From Gnetum montanum (Eukaryota; Streptophyta; Gnetopsida; Gnetales; Gnetaceae), in the NCBI GenBank assembly GCA_015680685.1, contig MNCI01001492.1, positions 86,544 to 150,543 on the forward strand: DNA of 64,000 nucleotides. The letters are read 5' to 3'. A program made the translations under genes and the position numbers. The number at the start of each line of letters is the position of its first letter. Position 1 is the first letter of the stretch. Shown one piece after another: positions 53,640 through 64,000 of this stretch. Below the pieces are notes generated by a model. That model was not told where the DNA came from and made no database searches. It was given only the letters and a program-made list of their open reading frames with translations.

Positions 53640-55349
53640 ATGCCTCTCCTACAAGACTATGATAATGCCATATCTAGTAAGGCAAATCATTAGAGAACTA
53701 ACGAATTATATGATCATGAAGATTGGAGTACGAAATCCGAGGTGGGGATTTCTTATAAACATAAACAAAGGCAGCATCATCCCAACGCACGAAAGCATAA
53801 CTTACTCAATGATGATGAACCCCTACTAGCCACTACAAGCCTAATGCAAATACAAGAGGCTATTCAAATCTCCCGTAGGCATCATAAAGAGAGCCGCCTA
53901 CCTAGGCTCGACTTAAATAACTTTCCCAATTTTTTTGGAGGCTATGGCTTAGATCCACAACAATATTTACAAGCCTTCTATGATGCCTGTGCATAGAACA
54001 ACATTTATAATGGCTTTCAAAAACTCAAGCTCTTTCCTATGACACTCGTTGACCAAGCGAAAGTATGGTATAGTTTGTTAAAACCAAATTCAATACGATG
54101 TTGGCCAACAATGGTAGAAATCTTTAACAAAAGATATCAAACCTATGCAAGAGTGTTGGCCTTGAGGAAACAAATCCAAGAGTGAAAACAAGCACAACAT
54201 GAACCCTTGGAAATGGCCTTGGAAAGATATTATGCACTGTTAAACAACTGTCCAAGCCATGAGTTCTCCGAGGAAAGGCTAATGTACCATATCATTGATG
54301 GGCTTCGTGATGAAACAAGAGAGACCCTAGGGATGTATGCCCAAGGTCAACTATACGAACTATGAACCCATCAATTCCAAGTGCTTATTAAGCAGGTAGC
54401 ACAAGAAGAAGGAGAAATGGCTAGATGGGAGAGTGTTGAAAAACATCAACGGGACCAAAATCTCAACTTAACAGAGGTCCATAATCACAAAAAGTAGAAA
54501 TCAACCTATCTCAAGGAGGAAGAACCACCTTTGCCAATACAAAAATCATTAGAGGAAGTCGAGGCAAAGATCAATAAGATGTTGGAATAGATGCATAAAA
54601 TGTGTGGAGAATATATAAATATTATTGGAGATAGAGTTTTGACAACCTGAGAAGTAGGACAAAGTATCATTAGATAATCAGAAAGAAGGGATGAGAAAGA
54701 TAAGAGCTCAACTACCAATCATACATATGAATGCAACATTTTCCTGTACGATCATCCCAAGGGCCAATGCCCAATCCTGCTACATTTATATGAGCATTGG
54801 AGAAGCACATTACACCCAAAGTTTGTACAAAGATTCTATGTTCCATCACAATGGCAACAATCCCAGTCATGGGGGAAGCCATCCCTAAACTGGAGACACC
54901 CTTCGTATCATCTGAACCCAAATGCTTATTTAGTCCAACATACTATTTTCCCAACTGGGTCAACATACTCTACCACGCTGCATTATTATTCTCCTCAATA
55001 CTATCAGCCCATGTCCTCAACACAACCACTATCTTGTGTGCCTTACACTTCTCCTAATTTTCAACATTTTCATCCTTTCCCTCCTTCTACATCACCACCA
55101 ACTATTCTTGAAGTGTCTACACCATACCAACAACCCATGAACATTACTTGTGCTACTATTGCCAATAGCAGTGAGAGATCTCCTCAACATCAAAGGCATC
55201 CCTTCTTTAGAGATAACGATAGGAAGGGACAACACAGTTCCAAGGCCACTACATTCTCCAACTTAGCACAAGTCCAACACTATGGTGCATCCTTCTCCTT
55301 GAATCCGATGCCTAGTGTCATTTCGTCAAGCCACCAATTAACACTCTGA
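53640..55349 (+). pseudogene. gag of TE-I
   Basis: ATG at 53640 (MPLLQDYDNAISS). It is about 560 codons with roughly eight stops and one or two shifts. The gag core is at residues ~80-270: DEPLLATTSLMQIQEAIQIS, LDLNNFPNFFGGYGLDPQQY, KLFPMTLVDQAKVWYSLLKP, RCWPTMVEIFNKRYQTYARV, ALERYYALLNNCPSHEF and IIDGLRDETRETLGMYAQGQ. A coiled stretch (EEVEAKINKMLE.MHKM) and CNIFLYDHPKGQCPIL (near 54733-54780) follow. The tail is P/Y/Q/S-rich and ends ISSSHQLTL. It lacks the 300-residue N-terminal extension of the TE-G and TE-E gags. Confidence 0.85.
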
Positions 55350-56061
55350 TCACCATATGGCCTAATGAATATAGCCATGGAGGGAAACATTCCGATCCTT
55401 GCATTCCAATTATTCATGCCTTTAGAACTAGTTAAATTACCTTGGAACCCTTTAACACTTGTCCACATGTCCTTAGTTTACATCATTAACTTCAGAAAAA
55501 TCTTAAAAATTCGATATATTCCATAGTGCCTTAACATCGATAGGTCACAATATCTTATCCCGCAAATATATATATACGTGACCCCCTGCGCTACTTAACA
55601 TCATTTTCAACTGTTCACACAGGGGAAGTCTTTCAAATTTCTCTCTACGACTTGTGATTGCGCATCCCTTGCTTTCATATCCATAACTCGTTTGCTGGTC
55701 CTTTGATTTTCATCCCGTTTGAACCTACTTGAACTTGGAGTGTTTAGCTCAATCGTGGGGGAGGGGCACACCCCGAATAGTGCATAACTTTTTTGAAATT
55801 TGTCATCACCTGAAGGAAATTATCAAGGGTAATTATTTATAAAATTAAGGATAAATGTGTCAAAAATAATTTCATCCCCTTAGTTATACCAAGAAACTAG
55901 ATTTGGAAAGCACCTAAGAAAAGAGGACTCAATATTATAATCTTTCAGGGACATTTTAATTAACATCACATGGAGATAAAGAAATTCCATTAAGGCAAGT
56001 AGTAAGCTATAACCTAACTTTGAAAACAACCTTACTAACGATTGGCCCTGTGTGATTGCAA
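55350..56061 (+). promoter_or_regulatory. Candidate internal promoter, leader and intron before the third ORF of TE-I
   Basis: CAAATATATATATACGTGAC (about 55565-55580) is a TATA-type site. Downstream, TATCCATAACTCGTTTGCTG and GTTTGAACCTAC resemble the TE-G leader (GGCCATAACTTATTAATCAT, TTTGACCCTGC). TTATCAAGGGTAATTA (55825-55840) aligns with the TE-G donor (CTATCAAAGGTAAGC). TGTGTGATTGCAA before the ATG at 56062 is the decayed acceptor. Similar position and order in two different elements make this more than chance, but no expression evidence can be seen. Confidence 0.45.
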
Positions 56062-58857
56062 ATGGCCCCAAAATGTGGACAACAGGAAGGTCCTGCTCAA
56101 GGTGGGATCAAACAACCCAGGAGAGGCGAAGGACAAGTTCCTATCAAACAGCATGCAAAGTAGGAGGAACAATCATTTAGTATCCACCAAGAGGACCCTA
56201 CTACTATACAATCAAGGTAGGTGGAAGGAGGAGCTGCTGCAGTGTCTAAATAGGGACAACATCTCACATTGCCCCAGGATTATGTTCAAGCCATCCATAA
56301 AAGGTCCACATTTACTGTGGTGATTGTGAAATTAGATGTTGGATCTTTCATAGAATGTTCTCTAGAGGCCGTTAGGGATCACCTCAAAGGGTCCCCATTA
56401 TGGCCTATCCTCTCTGAAAGCCTGGTACTTAGGGAAAATGTACCAATTTTGGCACAACAAAGAACAAGGCACCACGGTTAGCATTTGTGGTGTTACTGTT
56501 GATTTCTCTATTCAAGCCATTTCAGAAGTATTAAATCTCCTGAATATAGGGCCAAAGGTTGCTCAGTTTTCTACCTACTCAAACCCTGATGCGCGATGAG
56601 TTTGGTTAAAAAGGGCATATGGCAAGGAAGATAAGAAGTTTGGGGAGTTGACAATAGAAGAGAGGATCTATTTAAAAATAGGGACTTATCATATCTTCCC
56701 CACAAAAGGCTTAAAAATAATTTCAACATATGTTGCAAGAGGATGTGCAGTGTTGTTGGAAAAGGTTAATGCTAACCTATCTCATCTATATTTTATGAAG
56801 ATCCTGAGGCGGTTTGAAGAACGGAAGATAGGAAAGCTTATGTTGCCCTTCCCTTGTCTTATCATGAAGCTATGCAGATGTGCTGGCATCAGAGGATACA
56901 CCAATGATGTCCTTTGAAAAGCCCAAAATGCTTCATACGCTGAATTGCTAAAAGCACCAGCTGCAAGGAAAATCTCTGGTGAGACGCTAAGGCCAGAACA
57001 AGAAAAAGAACATATGGCAGGGCCAACTACAACTCAACTTGCAAGACCCAGCCAACTTCCAAGCACAGGACCCAACCAACAATAAGAAGTAGGACCTAGC
57101 ATAGGCTAGCAGGATCAACCACCATCACCACCATAAGATTATAAACCATCAATGAGCCATCTCAGGGCCATCACTGAGACGATTAATTGGGGAAGTCGTG
57201 ATGATGCAAATCTCTTCCGCATCATCAACGATGTCATACAGCCCATGGTTTCTTTGGATCACGCAAGGGGTGAAGTGTCCATCCATACAAGGGGAGGGGA
57301 GAGCACTTGATCACAATAGATCTCAAGGAATGCTACATCCTTTCAAGTGCAATTAGAAACCAGTGAAGGGCCCATGGTGGTGATCATGCAACACTAGGAT
57401 GTAGCAGGAGCTGCACAAGTGGTCGCAAACCACATTAAAGAATCATTCAATGTACCTATTGTGCCATCGGTAGATCTTACAGGAGAAAAGGATGCTCAAA
57501 CTCTAGTTGGAACCTCAATAACTCCTATGGAACATGAGGATGTACTTGATCAATTGCTACAAATAGGATAGGTAATGACATCCTTGTTTGGCATCCCATA
57601 GGATGTTACGACAATCAAATCAAACCTCATTTCCACCAAAGGGAAGCTGGTCTTAACAAAGATGAAGGCCAAGCATGTTGAAGTAGAAGTGCAAAGATTG
57701 TAAGAAAAGCTCGTGACCGGGCAAGCAGCACAGCGGGACCCTTTGCAATTCATTCCCCCAAACCAGCTGGACGCTTTTAGAACCAAGCAACTTACCAAAC
57801 TATTGACAGAGAATAAGAAGGGTGGTAGAAGAAAAATAGAAGGTTGTTTGGGATGCCTCTGCAGCACAAGTGCAAACTTACATGCATACCAAGGCACTCA
57901 AAGCCTTACAAGAAGAAAACAAGCAACTTGTTGCTAACAACCTTCGGTTGATCTCTATGGAGAAATAAAAGAATATTCTCAAAGAACATTTTTAACAACT
58001 GTGAGAACAACTAATTAGGGTCAACCAAGACATAAACCATTTAGCCATGGAAGATCAAAACCCTCTCGATGGAGGAGGTATGTGCCATTTGTCAGAAGAT
58101 GGCTATTGAAATAAGTGCATGGCAGAATGAGGCTAAATGGCATGAGAAGCTAAAGGAGCATTTTCGGGACCAAGTGGGGATGTATAAACAAATCATCAAG
58201 AAAGAGATCCATATGGCCAAGGCCCACATCAATGCTCTCAGTGCTTAACACACTGACTGGTAGGCCATATTGGACACATACGCATTTATCCACCAGGTAG
58301 AAGTTAAGAACCGGGACCTACAAATCTAGAACCTTACAGAGTACATGGAGTTAGCAAACCTGCGATATGCCAACCTCACCATGTTAACAATAGGATGCCT
58401 GAGAACAAAGCTTGAGCAATAGGTAGCCACCACCTATGTCAAATATGAAATAAAATTTGCAAAACGCAAGAAATTATTGCAAAAATTAGAGGTTGCAAAT
58501 TCTGAACTCAAGGTGGTTAAAGCAAGCTACCATGGGCAAAAAGGTGTTGTAACAGACTTAGCTCGATGACTTGCAGATTTTCAAGAATACAAAGACAAAG
58601 CTAGAGCTTACGAGGAGGAACGGCGGGTGTTTGTGACTTGGTATGTCAAAGCAAATAAAATGTTTCCGCAACTACCATGCCCATGGGAGGTGTTGACTCC
58701 ATCAAACATTGAAACACTAGCATGGATAGCACAGGACCCCCAAACTAAAAAGGAAAAACTCCAGACCATACTTCAACGCCATCAAATCCCAAGACCTAGA
58801 ACACAAGACAAGCGAAAGGCACCCATGGAGGAGCCACCGCCACTAGGAACTACATGA
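56062..58857 (+). pseudogene. Third ORF of TE-I: 'putative plant transposon protein'-like domain plus coiled coil
   Basis: It starts MAPKCGQQEGPAQGG. Residues ~90-270: ILSESLVLRENV, VSICGVTVDFSIQAISEVLN, WLKRAYGKEDKKFGELTIEE, LKIGTYHIFPTKGLKIISTY, VARGCAVLLEKVNANLSHLY and LMLPFPCLIMKLCRCAGIRG (56846-56900). This order, with a V.....I..VL start, a long helix near I.. ..L.P......S, then FP.LI..LC..AG, resembles the domain known as putative plant transposon protein, found in plant Ty3 elements. A P/Q-rich linker (57000-57150) is followed by long coiled coil (57600-58620) and a C-terminal piece QLPCPWEVLTPSNIETLAWI. At least ten stops and shifts. Function unknown. Confidence 0.65.
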
Positions 58858-59047
58858 GTTCAACCAATTTTTTAGCTAAAGGATTTTCTTTTGCATTTTC
58901 TGTGTTGTGACTAAATTTTGTTTTGATTACACAATGCAGAGGAATCCATTCTCATCAGTCAATAATCCCATACCGATCCACTATGTACTCAATAGAGCTT
59001 ATTCTAACTTTAACTTGAGGGCAAGTTTTCATTTAGTCATGGGGGCA

Positions 59048-59867
59048 TGATGAGTCATCAATTGTTGGTTGCGATATCGCACACATGATATCGCGTACAT
59101 GAAATCGCAGCCTATCTCCTCATCTATAAATAAGAGGTAGGCAGATCCGGTAGGTAGTTTTTTAGAGTTTTTGAGTTGTTCTTGGAAGTTTTATGTTTTT
59201 ATTTTTTAGTAGTTTTACTCTCAACCCTTTTCTTCTAGTGCATGCCCGCAGTGTGAAGATTGTAATTGTACAGCATCCTTATTCGAGTGTAACGTACTTA
59301 GACACACACATGATCGACAATAAAGATCAAGATTACTTCATCGTTGCAGCATTCACTTAACTTAATTATTTAATTAATATCGTTATTTATTGCTTTCTTA
59401 GTTAATATCTCTTTACCCTTATCTCCTAGAAATGCAAAATGAGTACGACTTAATCATGAGCATTTAAGCGTGACTACTTGGTAACCCAGTAGCGTACCTA
59501 GGCCATGCGTTTGGTAATCCCAGCGGTAGTCTTACACGAGGTTCAAGATGTGTACGGATGATTAAGGAATGGATGCTCCTCACACTTAGGCTAGTTTAGA
59601 TTCTCTCCCATTCTCTCTCCTAGCTTAGTTGACATTATTTACCATCATACCCAAGAGTAGCATTAGTTAGGAACACATCATTCACCTCATGCTCAACTAA
59701 ACCATATGTGACAAAGCTAATACTAGTCTAGGTGGGAAGATAGCGAATTTTGATCTACGAGTAACTATCTGGATACCACAACTAGTCCTTCTGTGGAGTT
59801 CGACTGGATCACGCGTGAAATGCTCATATTCGTATGGTTGAGTGTAGGGGTACCTCACCACTCATCA
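59048..59867 (+). repeat. TE-I 3' LTR
   Basis: Matches 52647-53499 except for one missing U3 repeat unit (near 59110) and scattered transitions. Preceded by GTTTTCATTTAGTCATGGGGGCA. Confidence 0.93.
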
Positions 59868-59872
59868 ATCCT

Positions 59873-62130
59873 AATATAGCCAGATACAAGCATTAAGAAA
59901 GAATCGATGTGATGGTGCTATGGCATCGACCAAAAGGAGTTTGGCACATTCACATCAGCAGGAAAGGATCCACTACAAGATTACTGCCTTCCACCTCAAT
60001 CCCATGGTAAGGCCAAGCAAAATCACTACCTTTCTTGACCGACCATGCACTACTCTAAATGGGAGATTCCCTATCAACCTTCCATAACCGATCTATCTAG
60101 AGATGGAGAAGCTATTTAAAGAAAATGAACATGGAAGGAAGGCACTCCCCTTCCCATGACTCATCAAAAAACTCTATCAAATGGGAGGAATAGTCCATTA
60201 TACCAACAATGTTGTTAGGCATGTTCTAGCCACTAACTAGGTAGAAATGATAAAAGACAAGATTTCTGCAATGACTATCTAAGAAGAGTGTAGCAACCAC
60301 CACCTCCATCTGCAACTCAAACAATTATGCCAAACATCACTACAACAACCCAATGGTTGCACAAATACTAAGAATGGCTCTTGAGTCAACAAGAGCAATG
60401 AGCAAGCACAAGTGGTAGGGACCCATCCATGTGTAGACCAGTAATGAGTCATGTAAGTGAGGTGGCCTAAATAATCAACTTAGTAGGTGAAGGTGGATCT
60501 ATTTTCTTAGTCCAAATAATGTAGTTGCCTACAAGGTCAAATCCTAGCACTAGAGAGGTCACAATATCTCTTGTAGAATAATAATCACTTCTAAAACTCT
60601 CTAGGAATGCTGCACCCTTCCCGATATGCTTGGAGAAAGGTGAGGAAACAATAGTATTGGTAATGCAGCACCAAGGGTAGGAGACAACAACAGAGATGGT
60701 TGCTGACCGAATTTCAAAAATGCTCAACAAACTTGCAGCATTAGTACCAAACATCATTACACTCAAGGATGTACAGATGTCCACAAGAACCACAAGTAGT
60801 AGAATAAATGGAGCACAACATGAAGAATTGCTAGACTAACTAGTGGGAACCAGGCAACTGCTTCTAGATGTCTTTGACCTTCTAGATAATATTATTGCAA
60901 CCTAGTTAGAGCTACTTGAGGCAAGGAACAAGAACATCATCTTAGAGCCAAGGAGATGAATGAATGCTTGGTTGCTAAAGTTGCCAAATTAAGAGCCTAG
61001 ACGGTCGATCCTACATTTTTCAAGTTGGCATTGACAAAAGATGAAACTATTGAATAGCTTCACACTAAACTAAAAGGGGTTAAGGGTGTGATGGAAATGG
61101 TGATGTTCTACTAATCCTTGGTAGAGGTCATACAACCCAAAATTAAGAAGACCTACCAAGAGATTGTACAGTTGACTGCAAAAAACCATCTCCTGCAGAA
61201 TGTTGATGAGTGTAAGCAATAATTAATTGACTTCATCCATCAATAGTAGAAGAAACTAGCCAAAGTAAACACATAACTAAGGAGATTGGCAACAAAAAAA
61301 CAAAAATCTCTTCATGGAGGAGGTCTGTACCCTTCACCAGAAAACTACAATCGATGTAGCTACCTAGAAATTGGAGGCTCTCAAATTTGAGAGATTCAAA
61401 GATCATTACAGAGAATAGGTTGATCTACAAAAGGAAGTAAATTAAAAACACATCCAATTAGCAAAGGTAAAAGTGAATGAAGCCCTCCAAAAACTCCAGC
61501 AAGGGAAAGAATTATGGCAAGCCATCATTGATGGGATAGATGCCTACAATAAGGTAGAAATCTACATGAAGGACTTGCAAATTGAGGAGAAGATGAAATA
61601 CATGGAGCTCAACAATCTCTAATATGCAAATCCAACCATGTTGACTACTATATGGCTACACTCAAAACTTCAGAAATAGGTGGCCAGCTTGTACTTATTG
61701 TATGAGACTGAGTTCAAGCATCACAAAGACACCAAGCAAAAGCTTGCCATGGCAAAAGCTAAACTCTAAGTTCTCAAGGCATGATTCATTGATCAACAAT
61801 CAAATGCTAAGAACCTAGCTAGGAGAATGAATGAATACTAGGAGCTACAAAACACACTCAGGTTATTCGATGTCAAACACAAACAGTTTGCTACCTAGTT
61901 TGTCAACGTGAAGGAGATGTTCCTAGTAATGTCCTATCTATGGGATATCCCCATTCTAGCCCACATTGGTGATGCTATGTGGACTATGAATGATCCCCAA
62001 ATTAAGGAGGAAAATATGAAGGCATTACTAGATTCCTTTCACCTTCCATCAGAGGTTGTAGCCACACCAATATAGCCACAACCAACTTAGCTACCACATG
62101 TGCCTGAAGTTGGCAAAGGTCCTTAAGAAC
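59873..62130 (+). pseudogene. Third ORF of TE-G, remainder after TE-I
   Basis: It resumes NPNIARYKH and keeps MEKLFKENEHGRKALPFP, then LIKKLYQMGGIVHYTNNVV (60100-60230), matching the end of the TE-I domain (LMLPFPCLIMKLC..AGIRGYTNDVL). The coiled-coil part follows from about 60700: SEFQKCSTNLQH-like text, then 61140-61900 with QEIVQLTAKNHLLQNVDE, KLEALKFERFKDHY and LARRMNEY.ELQNTLRLFD. It ends with VKEMFLVMSYLWDIPILAHI (61905-61970), as in TE-B at 2238-2300. Many stops. The reverse-strand frame 60793-60467 is a shadow. Confidence 0.65.
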
Positions 62131-62398
62131 CTCAAGAACCTCCACCGCCTAGAACTATCTGATCTTCTCCACTGCCTTCACACCATCAGATGATGTGCTA
62201 TTCAATTTTGAGTTATTTTGTCATGGTGTTCAATTTTATGTCATGAACACCATAATTTTTTATAATGTGTTCATTTGTACACTCAAGCACTCATTTTTGT
62301 CAAGTTAGTTTATTTTGTTCAGAGTTAGTCAATAATCCAATACCTTTCCAATTTTGTAAGGGAACTTGAGGATGATTTTTCATTTAGTTGTGAGGGTA

Positions 62399-63326
62399 TG
62401 ATGATCATCAAAATGTCATGTCAAAGAACCCCCATTAACGTAGCCTTGTCGATGGAGCCCCATTTACATGGTATTGCCCCATCAACATAGCGTTTGCTAC
62501 ATCTACAAGGCCTCATTGATGCAACCCTATAATAAAAACTATAAATATGAGCTCATAGCCATGTTTATGGATCATCAATTCATAGTAGTTGTAAAGCTCT
62601 TACAGTTTTTCCATTTGAAAGTTAGAATATTTCTCTGAGGGCCTACAGCAGGAGTCAAAAAGTGTACGGATCTTTATTCAAGCACTATTGTACCTGAACC
62701 ACACCAATGTGTACAGCAATAAAGATGAGCCTTTTGATCAAACCTTGTAGCACTTAAAATAGATTAATGATTTATTTATGCATTTATTTTTTTCATTAAT
62801 TATGCCATTAATCAAGCTAAACTAGACTTCAAGCAATTAGTTAATTAATTAAGCTAAATAGATTAAATACATAAGTATAACCACTTCAAGCATAATCACA
62901 TATTCACTTGGTAATCCTAGCAGCATTATTATTTGGCACACTGAGTAGCATAGTGCTTAGTAACCCAATAGTGGATACATGGATTCAGGACATGTACAGA
63001 AAGTGGGACCGAATGTTCATGTTAGGACTAGTTAGAGATTAGTTAATTAGTTAAATTAAATTAGTTGTTAAATTACTCCATCTCTCTACTTTAAGCACCA
63101 AAGAATAATAAAACACAAAATAACATAAAATCATATGTCTCGATTACACTTAACCATGTGCATCACAAGTGTAATTGAGAAGACAAAAAATGACCATTAG
63201 GATAAGGTTTACTTGCTAAAAAAACTAGTGTATCAGAAACTATAAAGTTAATGGAATTTAACCAGATCGTGCATGAACACTTTGTGATTCATATGGTTGA
63301 GCCTAGTGGTACCTCATCGCTCATCA
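62399..63326 (+). repeat. TE-G 3' LTR
   Basis: TGATGATCATCAAAATG to CGCTCATCA, preceded by TTCATTTAGTTGTGAGGGTA. TATA box ACTATAAATATG at about 62537-62548, GAAAGTTAGAATATTTCTC block near 62617, stem ATCTTTATT/AATAAAGAT at about 62670-62727. Its U3 has fewer repeat units than the 5' LTR (34240-34410). Confidence 0.92.
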
Positions 63327-63331
63327 ATTTC

Positions 63332-63640
63332 CTTGACATGTAAAACATCTTTCATTTCAACACATAAAAGAAATAACTTCATGGCAAAATATCCCATAGC
63401 TTTCTTAAAACGAAATGTCATCATTTGACTTTTCCTTGTCGTTCAAATTGTCATAAGTTTTATCAACCTTACAAGTATAAACTCGATTTTTGAATGTAAA
63501 GAAGGGAATGAGAGACTTACCTTTATAGCAAATTTGATATAGGAATTGAGTATATTAATTGATGAAGCATATTAGTCTCCTTGTCCAAATGTGTCTAATG
63601 TTGATAACCCCTTCCATGTTCATGTTGCTTTATCTATGAG
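63332..63640 (-). pseudogene. Copia-type gag start of TE-F
   Basis: On the minus strand, MTFRFKKAMGYFAMKLFLLC, then VEMKDVLHVKE is open (63420-63327). It joins across TE-G to MKIIVLNDEYSYLKK at 34220. It lies directly downstream of the PBS. Too little is left to identify individual gag domains here. Confidence 0.45.
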
Positions 63641-63649
63641 AGATAACCT

Positions 63650-63661
63650 GCTCTAATATCA
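63650..63661 (-). promoter_or_regulatory. TE-F primer-binding site (initiator tRNA-Met type)
   Basis: The minus strand reads TGATATTAGAGCAGGTTATC, a transition-decayed TGGTATCAGAGCAGGTTATC. It is the usual copia primer site, two bases inside the LTR edge at 63664. Confidence 0.75.
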
Positions 63662-63663
63662 CT

Positions 63664-64000
63664 TGATGATCACAGAACTTAGAAGGGGGTATGAATAATT
63701 TCCCTAACAAAAATCAATCGTCACAAAAACCACACCCAAAATTATGTGGTTCCCCAGCTTGGGTACTCCACACTCGAAGGGTAAAATGCTTGCACACCTT
63801 TGGACTTTGTTTCTTTCAAAATGTGTTTTGAAGGATACCACACCCTGTGCAAGCTCTAAGCTCTGCTTCAAAGTGATTTGTCGCTACGAATCCACTCAAC
63901 CTAACTAGGTCCTACTAAGCTTACAATGTGGTTTCAAGCATCCCACAATCTTTACAAATTGAGCTTTGCTTTGGAGTGTTGTGATGTTCCACCAATCACT
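63664..64000 (-). repeat. TE-F 5' LTR, truncated by the window edge
   Basis: Matches 29999-30340 closely, for example CCAAAATTATGTGGTTCCCC, GCTTGGGTACTCCACACTCG and ATCCACTCAACCTAACTAGG. About 850 bp more should lie beyond the window. Confidence 0.85.

Larger units (their letters stand above)
52647..59867 (+). mobile_element. TE-I: non-autonomous Ty3 element with gag and third ORF but no pol
   Basis: LTRs are at 52647-53499 and 59048-59867, with a perfect ATCCT duplication (52642-52646, 59868-59872). TE-G third-ORF sequence lies on both sides. Interior: PBS, gag (53640-55349), a TATA-containing stretch, a possible intron, third ORF (56062-58857), 3' tail and polypurine tract (CATGGGGGCA). 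No protease, RT or integrase sequence was seen between gag and the third ORF. It must have used enzymes from elsewhere. Interior length is 5.5 kb. Confidence 0.95.
34227..63326 (+). mobile_element. TE-G: Ty3 element with third ORF, split by TE-H and TE-I
   Basis: LTRs are at 34227-35212 and 62399-63326, closely alike. Flanks ATTTT (34222-34226) and ATTTC (63327-63331) fit a 5-bp target duplication with one change. The element's own sequence is 34227-40732, 49639-52646 and 59873-63326, about 13 kb in all. Coding order: gag (35367 to about 37800), protease, RT-RNase H, integrase (to 40727, resuming 49639), conserved noncoding region, TATA-containing stretch, possible intron, third ORF (52106-52641, resuming 59873 to about 62130). 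TE-H sits in integrase and TE-I in the third ORF. The element itself sits in TE-F gag. Confidence 0.93.
29999..64000 (-). mobile_element. TE-F: Ty1/copia-type element, split by TE-G (34227-63326)
   Basis: The minus-strand order is: 5' LTR (63664 to beyond 64000), PBS complementary to initiator tRNA-Met, gag start (about 63640-63332), gag rest (34226 to about 33480), an internal region without recognisable pol (about 33470-31183), purine tract and 3' LTR (31182-29999). The TE-G target site lies inside the gag: 34222-34226 ATTTT and 63327-63331 ATTTC. The 5' LTR runs off the right edge, so its own target duplication cannot be checked. Total interior is only about 3.4 kb, short for a copia element with pol. 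Confidence 0.8.

Noticed and set aside
60467-60793. Minus-strand 108-codon frame in the third ORF of TE-G
   Set aside because: The plus strand there aligns with TE-I ORF3. The minus frame is a shadow with no recognisable motif.

Overview
The window looks like nuclear DNA from a plant with a large, repeat-filled genome. I found no intact host gene. Almost all of it is decayed LTR retrotransposons, mostly of one Ty3 group whose primer-binding sites and RT/RNase H wording resemble Athila/Tat elements. Between them lie a block of plastid-derived ribosomal-operon DNA, a pentatricopeptide-repeat (PPR) gene fragment and a tandem repeat. The organelle-derived block carries several 36-nt repeats that recall the Bpu elements reported from cycad mitochondria, so a gymnosperm is my best guess, but this is inference. 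Nearly every reading frame has stops and frameshifts.

Elements are lettered here. Left part: TE-A (1-1862, minus; its 3' part lies left of the window) interrupts TE-B (1863-3556, plus; its 5' part lies left). TE-B interrupts the integrase of TE-C (3557-13426, minus). TE-C's gag is in turn split by TE-D (6577-10366), a 3.79-kb insertion with 5-bp CTAAT duplications that carries PPR remnants.

Middle: organelle-derived DNA runs from about 13427 to 18013 and resumes at 25064. It holds pseudogene copies of trnN, trnV, rrn16, trnI with its intron, and the 5' part of trnA. Between trnI and trnA sits TE-E (18014-25058, minus, TAGAG duplication), a pol-deleted Ty3 element. From about 28590 to 29998 there are two and a half copies of a ~560-bp tandem repeat.

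Right part: a Ty1/copia-type element, TE-F (29999 to beyond 64000, minus), is split by the Ty3 element TE-G (34227-63326, plus). TE-G is itself split twice: by TE-H (40733-49633, ACATG duplication) in its integrase and by TE-I (52647-59867, ATCCT duplication) in its third ORF. The relative order of insertion can therefore be read directly.

The Ty3 copies form a modular series. TE-G has gag, pro, pol and a third ORF (a domain like the 'putative plant transposon protein' family plus a coiled coil). TE-H has gag-pro-pol but no third ORF. TE-I has gag and the third ORF but no pro or pol. TE-E has gag-pro joined directly to post-integrase sequence. TE-E, TE-G and TE-H share a conserved, apparently noncoding region after pol. 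TE-G and TE-I have a TATA-containing stretch and a possible intron just before the third ORF. This modular system, with a possibly separately transcribed and spliced third ORF, is the most interesting signal in the window.
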